This document shows, piece after piece, positions 1 to 9,662 of a DNA stretch of 64,000 nucleotides. Each line of letters begins with the position of its first letter. Position 1 is the stretch's first letter. This DNA is from Euptelea pleiosperma (lineage: Eukaryota > Streptophyta > Magnoliopsida > Ranunculales > Eupteleaceae), in the NCBI GenBank assembly GCA_035048495.1, contig CM068543.1, positions 32,489,096 to 32,553,095 of the forward strand, read 5' to 3'. The notes beneath the pieces are model-generated. The model searched no databases. It saw only the letters and a program-made list of their open reading frames with translations, and had not been told where the DNA came from. Both the position numbers and the translations under genes were made by a program.

Positions 1-1211
1 CATCAGTAGACGGAGAAATGACAGGTATAGAGAGGGAAGGAGAATTACCTCGACCTGAGGATGGTACCACTGGTATAGGATCAGCTGTGACTTTCTCCCT
101 TCTGCGATAGAAGATGAGCTCCTTCTGAGCACCAGGAGCACTATTAGCCTTAGTAGCAGGTAGAGTAGTCTGAAGCCTCTCAAGCTCAAGACAGGGAAGA
201 GAGAGTATTATAGTAGTAAGAGGAACATCCTCATACTTCTCTTCACTACTATTCTCCCCCTGAAGAGAGGTGGAAAAAAAAGGTAGATCCTCTCTAAAGG
301 TAACATCCATGGACACAAACTTCTTCCCTGTGGAAGGATGGTAACACTTATACCCTTTATGGGAATAAAAGTAACCCAAAAATACACATTTAAGCGTTTT
401 GGGATCAAGTTTGGTATGATGGGGACCAAGGATGTTTACATAGCATACACACCCAAAGATACGATGAGGGATTATGAGTAAGGAAGCATCGGGAGTAAGA
501 ACCTGTGGAGGAGACTTGAAGTTGAGAACACGAGAAGGCATTCTGCTAGTCAAATAAGCAGCAGTTAAAACGGCATCCGACCAATAGGATTTGGGGACTT
601 TGGAGCCGATCAGAAGAGATCAAGCCACCACAATCAGATGTTGCATATTTCTTTCATCTACATCATTTTGTTGACGGGTGTAATTGCAAAAAATTTGGCG
701 ACAAATCCCATGGTCTAAAAAGTATTGCTAGAGCCCCCCATACATATACTCTCCACCCTAGTCAGAACGAAGGACCTTTATGGAGGCATTATACCGAGTT
801 AGGATCATCTTATGAAAACCCTTAAAGATGGCATGAACATCATCTTTGGTTTTCATAAGATAAACCCATGTGCTTCGAGAATAGTCATCAACAAAAGTAA
901 CAAAGTAGCAGAAGTCAAAAATGGAAATCACGGGGAAGGACCCCACACATCAGATAGTACGAGATCAAAGGAAACTGAACTTCGATTACCTCTTGAAGGA
1001 TAAGTAGATCAATAGTGTTTCGAGAGCTCACATGTCTCACAATGCAAGTTAGATAACAAAACAGAAGCAAATAAAGCGGGAAATAACAGTTTGAGGTACT
1101 GAAAAGAGACATGCCCTAGAGTGGCATGCCAACATAACACAGAAGCTATCCTACTCCTACTACTGCTAGAGAACTGCTGTGTAGTGAGCTCAGAAGGCCG
1201 TCCATCAATAA
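1..1211 (-). pseudogene. copia integrase region of pol, decayed and truncated by the window
   Basis: This continues the pol frame on the far side of the hAT insertion. Visible pieces are the GAG-pre-integrase zinc region (about 1120-1020), an integrase core with YSRSTWVYLMKTKDDV (about 890-840) followed by a stop-containing GGEY-like segment, and the downstream stretch with ILGPHHTKLDPKTLKCVFLGY (in part, about 440-370). These are standard Ty1/copia integrase landmarks. Stops and frame changes interrupt the reading. Reverse transcriptase and RNase H would lie left of position 1. Confidence 0.8.
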
Positions 1212-1267
1212 GGTATAGCCAAAGTTTAAAAAGGCTAGTTTGGGAACTGAGGTGTTTTCTCTAAAAA

Positions 1268-1322
1268 AGGCGAGGCGTAGCCTCGAGGCGGTACTGAGGC
1301 GTAAGCCTCATTTAAGCCTCAG
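1268..1322. repeat. Subterminal GCCTC palindrome array, left end of the hAT element
   Basis: This is the left counterpart of the array at 4605-4745. It contains GGCGAGGCGTAGCCTCGAGG and GAGGCGTAAGCCTC within 55 bp. The same motif at both ends of one transposon supports a role in transposition rather than chance. Confidence 0.7.
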
Positions 1323-1661
1323 TTTTTTAAAAAAAAAGTGCTTAAAAAATTCTAAAAAAAATATAATTAATTCTAGAAAAATGAGAAACAACATATCATG
1401 TGAAAAAAATAACTTAAATAAGCATAAAAGTAAGTGAGGCTATAACTTTTACCTTATGAGCGATGCTGTCGGGAATGCTTAAATGCTGAATCAAATCTTA
1501 AAAACATAAAGCACATTTGATATGCCAACTAACAACATAGGTAACCAACAAGATAGAGTTAAGAAAGAGAGTAGAGCAAGTAGTAAAAGTTAAAATTAGC
1601 AAGTTAATACATTCAAATCCTATTCTTAATATCTTATATTGTCACACAAAAATGAATCTTT

Positions 1662-4179
1662 CTATTCTTCATCCCCAATATCATCATCATCGCTAGTGGG
1701 GTCTTCTAAGGAGTCATCATGATATCTGATGCCCCTATCATCTTCTCCTTCATCGGATTCAACCTCCACCCATTCATCTTCTTCGTCCACCAATTCCATG
1801 GGAGACTTTCCTTTACCTAGTTAAAAAAGATGAACACATTAATACAATGTAGAGTAATTTAATGATGTAAGTTTTTACTTGTCAAAGTGTCTAAGTCCAT
1901 AATTAATTCACTAACCTCTTCCAATTCCTACACTTGGTTGTCCTCTTCCTCTTCCTCTTCCTCTTCCTCTTCCTCTAGAGGTTGTACTCTGCTTTCTCCT
2001 TCTAGTTCCTTGTGGCTCTGATTGTGCCATTGCAATCTCAAGGGCATCGAAATCGAGTTCATCGAGATCATTGTGCCATGTAGGACAAGGGCAAGACTCT
2101 TGCACCGCTGGTTCTGCATCTGACACCACATTCTCCATTCCTCCTATGTCTCCTCCCCCTTTTTCAACAAGCCATTCGTCATCACTATCGATGCTTTCAA
2201 CAACCAGTGGATCTTCTTCTTCATTTTCACGCCTTAGCCTATTTTTCAACTGCTTAACCCTCAACTTCTTGTTGTACATCACAAAAACTAAGGCATTCAA
2301 CTTTGTTTGATCCAACCTATTTCTTCTCTTTGTATGCACCTAAAAGAAGTAGAAAAACATATACATCAATACATGATTGAAGTCCTAAGACTTCTTAGTA
2401 ACTCCTAACTCAACTCAACTTAATTACCTGATTGAAGGTTGACCAATTCCGCTCACATCCTGAAGAAGTGCAAGTGAGACTTAGCATTTTAACGGCAAAC
2501 TTAGTCAATGCCGGTGTGCTATCTCCATAAGCTAGCCACCAATTAGCTACAAAAAAATTTCACAATTAAATATAGAAGTATATGATTATATAAGTATATA
2601 CTTAACTATATAACAATAATCATTGGCTCATCAGGAGTGCGCTTCTTTCTTGTTGACTCTGCTTGAGGCCGGCCAAATAAACCAATTTTCCCACGAAATT
2701 GGTCAATTTCTAAGTCAGCTTGCTCCCTCTCTTTTGGGTCTAGAATTAGCTTGTCCATACAATTATATAGACCCAATTGAATTTCTAGATGAGTAGAGAA
2801 GTCAGGGTCATAATGAAATTGTGGATTGAGGAAGTATGCTGCGGCATGTAGATGGCGGTGCATTTGGAAGTCCCACTTCTCGTCAATGATGTCCCATATT
2901 TCTTTGTACTTGGATAGATAATTATCCAAGTTTTTTGCAATCTCTTCTTTGGCCCTATCCATTGCCGATATATAAAGCCCATAGCTGGTTCTTTTTCTGA
3001 ATCTACAATCCTCAAAACACCAACTAAAGGTTTCGTAGCCTTCAAAGAATACACCACACTAGGCCAAAAATTGTTGTCCTTCAACACAATTTTCCTAATG
3101 GCCTTTCTTTCATCTTTTTTGGCCCACACACTGCTTGCCCACTTGCTAGATGTAAACATGGCCTCCAATGGCTACCTACTCTGTAGCATGCTCTGTAGGC
3201 AGATGCATTATCAGTCACAATTTGCACTACATGTTCTTCTCCCACCCCTCAACAACCTCATCTAGAAGCTTGAACATCAGGTTGTTATCCTTGATTGCAG
3301 CCGATGCATCCACACTTCTTAAAAACACTGTCCCCTCTGGATTGTTGACAAGAAAGTTGAGCAATTGTCGACCCCTCATATCTTTCCAACCATTTGACAT
3401 GATGGTAACTCCTGTCTTGGGCCATGTTTTCTTGACTTCTTCAATCATTGAATCTGTTATCTTCACCTCTTCCTTGAGGATCCACGTCCGCAGTTCGTAT
3501 ATGCTAGGTGGTTTTAAACCACGCCCATACTCTCCAACTGCCCGCAACATATTCACAAAAGAAGGACTAGTAGCGACATTGAATGAAAGACCATTTTCGA
3601 AAAAGAACCCTCCAATGTCCAAGCACACTTGGTTCCTATGCTCCTTTGCATTGTGAGGTGTTAAGACACGTGATGGTTCTACATTTTCATGCCTAACACC
3701 ACCCTCACTACCACCCATATGGTCCTCGGGCTCGGGCACAACATATCTATCCATTGGCCCCCTTATTCCACGCGAGGAAACCGTATTAACACCACTAGAG
3801 CCACCCACACCCGGTGCGGAGCCTACTTCCTCGGTTTCACCACCACCATAATATGAGCCCCTATTGGACATAAACTCAAATCTTCATGAGCCACACTTCT
3901 TTTTTGTGCTCCTTTAGCCATGTAGGCTTTGATCTCTTCTATAACTTCTAGGGATGCCTTTGTACATGGAGATACATTATTATGGGTACCCGCTAGATGA
4001 TCCTTCATCCTTTTCACCCCTCCTTTTATAACCCTACTACAAAAATTGCATTGTAGATAAATGTAACCCTTGGATCCCACATTTGGACCCTCAACCTCTA
4101 CCCCATACTTCCATGCCAGATCTTTTCTACTACTACCACTACTCCCATGCTTCTTAGAAACCCCTCTCACCATCTTCAA
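1662..4179 (-). pseudogene. hAT transposase, BED finger - DUF659 - hAT dimerisation, split by introns and frame changes
   Basis: The enzyme would cut and paste the surrounding element. Pieces in order on the minus strand: 4179-3823 has a BED-type zinc finger (C-x2-C in YLQCNFCSRVI, then H and H in MKDHLAGTHNN). 3871-3227 has the DUF659 transposase segment, including TWPKTGVTIMSNGWKD. 3168-2606 covers the middle of the RNase-H-like fold in two frames. About 2547-2428 holds the C-terminal dimerisation block with CERNWSTF. 2339-1911 begins VHTKRRNRL and ends in an RG-rich tail. A last acidic exon ends with the stop at 1662-1664. Some breaks look like introns (AG before 1818 and GT/AG near 2427/2340). 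Others (3871/3823 and about 2960) look like frameshifts, so activity is doubtful. The length and the acidic tail fit plant hAT transposases. Confidence 0.8.
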
Positions 4180-4604
4180 TCATATTATTAAAAAAAACAA
4201 CAACAACAAACCATTAAAGAAGGAAAAATAATAAAATTTTATATGTATTTATGAAAAATAAGGTAAAAACCCAAAATATAGTCACATACCTTAAAAATTC
4301 TTCAAAGCTTTGCTTTCTTGCTTGAGTTTGGTGAGATTGCTCAAAAGAAAACCGTAGGAAGTGACGGATTGTGATTCGGACAAGATTTGAGCTCTGTAGG
4401 AGGATTTCTCTAAAATGGGAAAAACTAAGGTTCAAAGAGTTGATTTAAGATTTCTCCCAAAATAATGAGTTTTAGATACTCAAATATGGACCATTTAGGT
4501 CGTTTTTGTCATATAATAGGATTAGAGGGGGTATTATGGAAAAAATAGCAAAAAAAAGAGCAAAAAATAAAAAAAAATGGGTTTCGGTTGGACCCATTAC
4601 TGTG

Positions 4605-4745
4605 TAAAACTGAGGCTTAAGCCTCAGTTGCGCCTCGAGGCGTACGCCTCTTGCAACTGAGGCTTAAGCCTCAGTTTAGGACCTCGAGGCTATAGCCTCG
4701 AGGCTGTTTTTCACCGCCTCGCCTCGAGGCATACGCCTCTAACGC
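4605..4745. repeat. Subterminal GCCTC palindrome array, right end of the hAT element
   Basis: Dense direct and inverted copies of GAGGC/GCCTC occur here, including GCCTCGAGGC and GAGGCTTAAGCCTC. A matching, shorter cluster lies at 1268-1322 inside the left end. hAT transposases are known to bind short motifs repeated near both ends, so these are candidate binding sites (inference). Confidence 0.75.
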
Positions 4746-4767
4746 CTTTTTAAACTTTGGGTATAGC

Positions 4768-6261
4768 CCATCAGCTTCATGTCCAGTGCCAATCGTCCTC
4801 CTTGTCTTGAGGTCCTGAAAGACACAGTATGAAGGAAAGAAAGTCACATTGCAGTTCAAAGATTTAGTAAAAGCACCAACAGATAATAGGTTAGATGTGA
4901 AATTTGGGAAATGTAAAATGGATGCAAGTGGAAGCTGGGGAGAAAGAAGAACAGACCATTTCCTAGATACAGAAGATAAAGTACCATTTGCAGTTCTAAC
5001 CTTATCGCGGCCAGAACAAATGGAATAACTAGAAAATAAAGAAGACATACCCGTCATGTGCTCCGAAGCCCCTGAATCAATGATCCATGGATGACTAGGA
5101 GGGGAAATAGACACATGAGGGGCAGATCTGATGATACCTGACTGAACAAATGAGGAAGTGGCAGAAGGACCATCCAGCTAGGAGAGCAAGCGTCGAAGCC
5201 TGGCAATCTAAGATGCAGCTAAAGGACCCATAGAGGCCTGTGAAGAAGAACTCTGGAGAGGTAGGCCTGGAGAAGGTGCAGAGGTGTCCATGCTAGCTGA
5301 ATGCGCACCAAAAGATCCTGACTGACTAGAGCGAGGAGTAGAAGACTGGGGCCAACCATGCAGCTTCCAGCAAGCACATGTCCAAGGCGACCACAGAAGT
5401 CACACTTGGGCCTCTCCTTGGAGGAGGAAGATCGGCTAGCTGATGAAGGTGCAAAAAACTAAGGGGGTCGACCCCCCTTGAAGATGCTAGGGCTGATAAG
5501 CAGATGCAAAGGCAGGCTGAGAAGTAGATGCAAGGGCAGGAGCGGGTAAAGAGGTGACAAGCATTGATCGCTCGTGAACGGGAGACTCATCCAGAGTAGA
5601 TAGTCGGCAGCTCTCCTCACTCTGGAGATATGAATAGACCTCGCTGGGAGTAGGTAGAGAGGCTCGGCTGCTAAGAATCTGAACCCTAGCCAACTCATAT
5701 GAAGGATTGAGTCCAGATAGGAACTCAAAAATGTTACATTCCTCAACGTGCTTCTGGTATGTGACTACTTCATCTGGAGTAGGAGGGTGATAGGAGTAAT
5801 AGTAGTCTAACTCCTCCCACATACTCCTCAGAGTCTTAAAGTAGTCAGAGAGGGACTTGTCGCCCTGACGAAGGCGGGAGATGCTCTACTTCAACTGGTA
5901 CGCTCTACCAGTGTTCTGCTGCTGTGAGTAGGTCTTCTTGGAGGTCTCCCACACATCCTGGGTTGTACGCATGAAGAGGAAGCCACGACTAATGTGAGGC
6001 TCCATGGAGTTGACCAGCCAAGATTGAACCGAGAGGTTCTTAGTTTCCCATTGATCAAACATGGGATTATCTTCCTTAGGCTTTTTGGTTCGCCCCGTGC
6101 AATGCCCCATCTTCCCACGGCCTCCAATAAACAACAGTGCTGCTCTAGCCCACTTAGATGGGGAGGATTCCAGTGCCTCCGGAGGAGGATTCTATGCTAA
6201 CAACTGAGACTGAGGGAGTACCCGAAGGAGATGGAGTGCCCGAGGGAGGTTGATTTTCCAT
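4768..6261 (-). pseudogene. copia gag and protease, decayed
   Basis: The likely start is the ATG at 6261-6259. The gag part carries several stops and frame changes. A clean stretch at 5822-5487 looks like the UBN2-type gag region, followed by a remnant of a CCHC zinc knuckle near 5410-5340. The frame at 5114-4768 contains the aspartic protease signature WIIDSGASEHMTG (about 5085-5045), the catalytic DSGA of copia proteases. The frame then continues toward the pre-integrase region but is broken by the hAT insertion at 4759. It encodes the particle protein and the protease of a retroelement, not a host function. The damage excludes an active protein. Confidence 0.8.
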
Positions 6262-6940
6262 AATGAAGAAGCAAAGGAGTGAAAGAGGCAAGAAAAAAGC
6301 CTATAATACCCAAGTAAGGTTTCCAAAGACAAAAAACAGATACCTAATAGGAGTCGGTGAACAAGGAACACCTATACAAACCTCCGAACATCAGAAAAAA
6401 AAAGGATTATGGAGGGGGCAGCAACATAGGGATGGATGGAAGCATCCTAGAGCCATTAGAAGGCATTAAGGGAGGTCTATAATCAAGTTGGGGAAGTTTA
6501 AGACCCAACTGAAAGTCCTATAGGACTAATTAACGTCACCGGCGGCACCTAGAGGATGAAAAGACCTTTACAAAACCTTCAATCAGCAATAGATGGGTTC
6601 GAATGAGGTATCCTCATGTAGGTATGGTTGTGTAGGACCAAGACGATGGAATAAATCCAAGAAAAAATCTGAGAAGGGCTCCAAAAATAAGCTGGTTCGA
6701 AAAAACAATATTCTTTAATATTCAAGAATATTAACCAGAAAACTCTTCAGAAGACCTCTAAAAAATCCCCAAAAATCACCAAAAAAGAGGAAAAAAGAAG
6801 CTCTACCTACAGGAGAAATTTCAGGTTGAGAGAAGAAACCTGTCCGTACGGCCGACGTGAACAACCGTATGGCCTGAATTGCATCATCAACGCCTCGGGT
6901 TGATCTCTGGAAGAATCCCCTTCATTCCCTTGAGAATGTG
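6262..6940 (-). other. Untranslated leader of the copia element
   Basis: This stretch lies between the primer binding site and the presumed gag start codon at 6261. I see no coding sequence on either strand; short open frames here have no recognisable content. Confidence 0.5.
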
Positions 6941-6952
6941 GCTCTAATACCA
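6941..6952 (-). other. Primer binding site (initiator Met tRNA type)
   Basis: The minus strand reads TGGTATTAGAGC, one base from the TGGTATCAGAGC site complementary to plant initiator methionine tRNA that most Ty1/copia elements use. It lies directly inside the LTR. Confidence 0.8.
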
Positions 6953-6955
6953 AGT

Positions 6956-7176
6956 TGAATTGTAGAATTAGGTTTAGGTTTAGGGTTTCAAAGTAGAGAA
7001 GAAAGATGAGAGATTAGAGAGAGAGAAGAGATAAGAAAGGATGACATGTGATTAGGTCACAATGACTCCATAAATCTTATTTATGTAAAAGGAAATATAA
7101 AAAGATAAATATACCCCTCAAGGGTAATACATGAAATATACGTAGAAATATGTATAGAAATAAGTATATGATAACA
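6956..7176 (-). repeat. 5' LTR of the minus-strand copia element
   Basis: On the minus strand the sequence starts TGTTATCATATAC and ends near TCTACAATTCA, three bases before a primer binding site. It holds a TATA-like stretch on that strand (rc of 7075-7090). The TG...CA ends are plausible, but no target duplication can be checked because the other end is outside the window. The inner end could also be at 6961 (TGT...ACA). Confidence 0.55.
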
Positions 7177-8040
7177 TGGTGGTGGTGGAAGACAGGGTAA
7201 GACCGAAAGAGATTGGGCGTGAGAGGTCTCTTTAGGGTCTCTCAACACAACCCTAGCCCAATAAGTTGGGAAAATATTTAAGGCTGGAAAGATGGGAAAA
7301 ATATCTTCCCCAGCTTCACCATAAATTTATTTTCAGTCAAAATATTTCCTTTACGAACATGTTTCACAGCAAAGGAAACACACAAAAAACATGTTTTTGT
7401 GGCAGAATTTTTTTTTTTTTGCATCATTTTGTGGCAAACCAAACGCAGCCTTACTAAAAAAAAATTACACTTATCAAAAGAAAAATAAAATTGTCCTCTT
7501 TGTTTTGTTTCATGTATGGAACATGCTTCTCATGGATCAACCTCACAATGGTACGAAAAGGAGTTTGAAATTCAGTGAGCATAAAGGTTGTGTTGTTAGT
7601 TTGAATTAATTCAAGTGTATGCATTACAATGTGACATTAAATTTGATGATGTTGAGCACCTGCTGTCTTGCTGGTTGTTCAAACTGAAGTAATGTCAGCT
7701 TCTGTTGATAGCTAGTGATATGGCAAAGCTTTTATTCGTGTAGAATTGCTGCTTGCATTATCTTTGATAAGTTACCAATTAATCTTTCTCTTACAGATTC
7801 AAAGTGTGAATCAGATATCTTGCTTGACATAGTACACAATAATACAGCCTTAGTATTAAAACATGCATCTTGAGATGCATTTTATATGTTTTATAACTTT
7901 GAAAAGATGTATGACTAATATAAGTTGTGTTAGATTCTTGAAGAAAAACTTGATCTGCAGAAATACTGGATCTGTATGCAAAACAATGCATCCTTCCCTT
8001 GTTTTACTCCACGAGTGACAGGTCTATTTCTGTGGTACAG
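7177..8040 (+). other. Probable RDR1 intron, 3' part
   Basis: There is no coding content. The stretch ends with a pyrimidine-containing tract and a CAG at 8038-8040, directly before RDR1-like coding sequence. Near 7265-7455 there is one MITE-like terminus (CAAACGCAGCC at about 7440-7450) whose partner I could not find. The upstream RDR1 exon is not between 1 and 7176, so the intron either extends left of the window with the copia/hAT composite inside it, or the gene is a fragment. Confidence 0.5.
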
Positions 8041-8844
8041 GAGGTTCAGGAGTACTTCACAAACTACATGGTCAATGACAGCTTAGGAATCATTGCAAAT
8101 AGCCACACTGCTTTTGCCGACAGGGAACCACACAAGGCAGAGAGCAATGCATGCATAGAGCTTGCAAAGCTATTCTCAATTGCTGTTGACTTCCCGAAGA
8201 CGGGTGTTCCTGCAGAAATTCCCTCTCATCTACGTGTCAAAGAGTACCCAGACTTTATGGAGAAGCCTAATAAACCCACTTATGAATCGCAAACAGTGAT
8301 TGGAAAGCTATATAGAGAGGTCAAAGATATTGTACCACATGCAAATTATATAGAATCCTTCACTCGGGAGGTAGCCAAGCGGTCTTATGATCCCGACATG
8401 GAAGTTGATGGCTTTGAGGATCACCTCGATGATGCTCAGTATTACAAAGGAGAATACGACTACAAGTTAGGGAATCTGATGGAGTATTATGGGATCAAAA
8501 CAGAGGCAGGGCTCCTTAGTGGGAACATCATGAAATTGTTGAAGTCGTTTGATACGAGGAGGGATTTGGAGGTAATCAAATTGGCGGTCAGATCTTTAAA
8601 GAAGGAAGCAAGGACCTGGTTTGATGAGAAGGGCACTAACTCAGGCTCTCTAGCAGACGATTACGCAAAGGCTTCAGCTTGGTATCATGTAACATATCAT
8701 CCGGACTACTGGGGATGCTACAATGAGGGAATGAATAGGGATCATTTCCTTAGTTTTCCATGGTGTGTCTACGACAAGCTGATTCAAATCAAGCTGAAGA
8801 ACAGTACGGGAAGGATGCTCAATCATGGTCTGAGATTGAATTGA
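8041..8844 (+). CDS. RDR1: RNA-dependent RNA polymerase 1, C-terminal exon
   Basis: The 267-residue frame is continuous from the acceptor AG at 8040 to the TGA at 8842-8844. It matches the conserved C-terminal third of plant RDR1, with landmarks EYFTNYMVNDSLGIIA, CIELAKLFSIAVDFPKTGVP, PSHLRVKEYPDFMEKP, YDPDMEVDGFEDHLDDA and the terminal FPWCVYDKLIQIK. RDR1 copies single-stranded RNA into double-stranded RNA for Dicer processing and is induced by salicylic acid and virus infection (family knowledge). The catalytic DLDGD motif lies upstream of this region in the family and is not in the window, so this piece alone is not an enzyme. I start it at 8041 because EVQEYFTNY follows a plausible 3' splice site in phase 0; the frame upstream of that has no RDR1 similarity. 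It has no internal stop or frameshift, so it is either the last exon of a live gene or a recent fragment. Confidence 0.88.
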   Translation, partial: EVQEYFTNYMVNDSLGIIANSHTAFADREPHKAESNACIELAKLFSIAVDFPKTGVPAEIPSHLRVKEYPDFMEKPNKPTYESQTVIGKLYREVKDIVPHANYIESFTREVAKRSYDPDMEVDGFEDHLDDAQYYKGEYDYKLGNLMEYYGIKTEAGLLSGNIMKLLKSFDTRRDLEVIKLAVRSLKKEARTWFDEKGTNSGSLADDYAKASAWYHVTYHPDYWGCYNEGMNRDHFLSFPWCVYDKLIQIKLKNSTGRMLNHGLRLN

Positions 8845-9256
8845 GAAATCATGTTTCTCCATTTTCCTCTTTTTAAGTTTTTGATGATGCATTCTTTTTT
8901 ATGTTTGCTTTAGAAAAACCATTTAGTTATGCAATGTGGATGTAGTACTTAATTCCAGAAACATCTGAACCTGGATAATGACTTTATTTCTAGTACTTGA
9001 TACTGGCAGAATGTTGTGTTGATAAATTGTATACTTGAATGTAGTTTTGATTTTCCCTAGTTGTTGATAGAATTGATAATAATGCATCTTTGTGATTTTA
9101 TTTTTCTCTTCCTTCCGGTACTTGGCAACTTGAAACTACTGCTTGTAGTGAACAAACAATTCTAGGGAATGTAGTACTTGTAGTACATTCAAGTAAGATC
9201 CTTCGTTTGGACACTCTCTTAACGACCGTCAATTGTCAATACTGCGTTAACCAGAC
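8845..9256. other. RDR1 3' flank, no further gene seen
   Basis: AT-rich sequence follows the RDR1 stop and probably includes its 3' UTR and poly(A) site. AATAAT-type hexamers occur near 9070-9080, but I cannot place the site. I see no coding sequence. Confidence 0.4.
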
Positions 9257-9264
9257 GCTTAGGA

Positions 9265-9654
9265 CCATAGTTTGAAAACTTGCCAACTCGACTAGGAATT
9301 TGGCTGAGTTGACTTGACTTGATAGGATTTCTTATGAACTTAGGGTACTCAGTCTGTAGCTACTCAATGAGTTGACTTGAAACTTGGCTGCGTCAATTTG
9401 AATTGACTAGACTTACAAGTCAAAAAAAATGATTTTCTTTTAGTTGTTAGGCATTTTTGTCCAAAAATGAGAGAAAATGAATTGTTCATTTGGTTTTTGA
9501 ATTGTGAAATATTTATTTGTGAATATTATTTTCTAATTTTTATTCATTTTAGTTAATTTAATGACTTGCCGACTCGGCTTGGCAAGTCTTGTCGAGCCAT
9601 TGAGTCTACTCTGTCAATATGCCTTGTTGAGTTTTCAGGTGGTTCTAAAACACT
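9265..9654. mobile_element. hAT-type MITE with 8-bp target duplication
   Basis: The 8-bp repeat GCTTAGGA flanks the element at 9257-9264 and 9655-9662. The ends are loosely inverted (CATAGTTTGAAAAC against AGTGTTTTAGAACC). Internal sequence is rich in ACTTGCC / GACTTG motifs and is non-coding. The terminal repeats are poor, so the call rests mainly on the exact duplication. Confidence 0.6.
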
Positions 9655-9662
9655 GCTTAGGA

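Larger units (their letters stand above)
1220..4759 (-). mobile_element. hAT DNA transposon inserted in the copia pol gene
   Basis: The ends are 16-bp perfect inverted repeats: CAAAGTTTAAAAAGGC at 1220-1235 and its reverse complement at 4744-4759. They are flanked by an exact 8-bp duplication GGTATAGC at 1212-1219 and 4760-4767, the hallmark of hAT insertion. The element is 3540 bp and encodes a BED-finger hAT transposase on the minus strand. The subterminal regions are packed with GCCTC/GAGGC palindromes. It is younger than the copia copy it interrupts. Confidence 0.95.
1..7176 (-). mobile_element. Ty1/copia LTR retrotransposon, interrupted by a hAT element and cut by the window edge
   Basis: Read on the minus strand, the order is LTR (about 7176-6956), primer binding site, leader, gag, protease, and then integrase-like pol running off the left edge. 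The gag-to-integrase order is that of Ty1/copia. A hAT transposon at 1220-4759 splits the pol frame; the frame reads through once the insertion and one copy of its 8-bp duplication are ignored. Many stops and frameshifts show that the retroelement is dead. The 3' LTR and the reverse transcriptase are not in this window. Confidence 0.85.
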
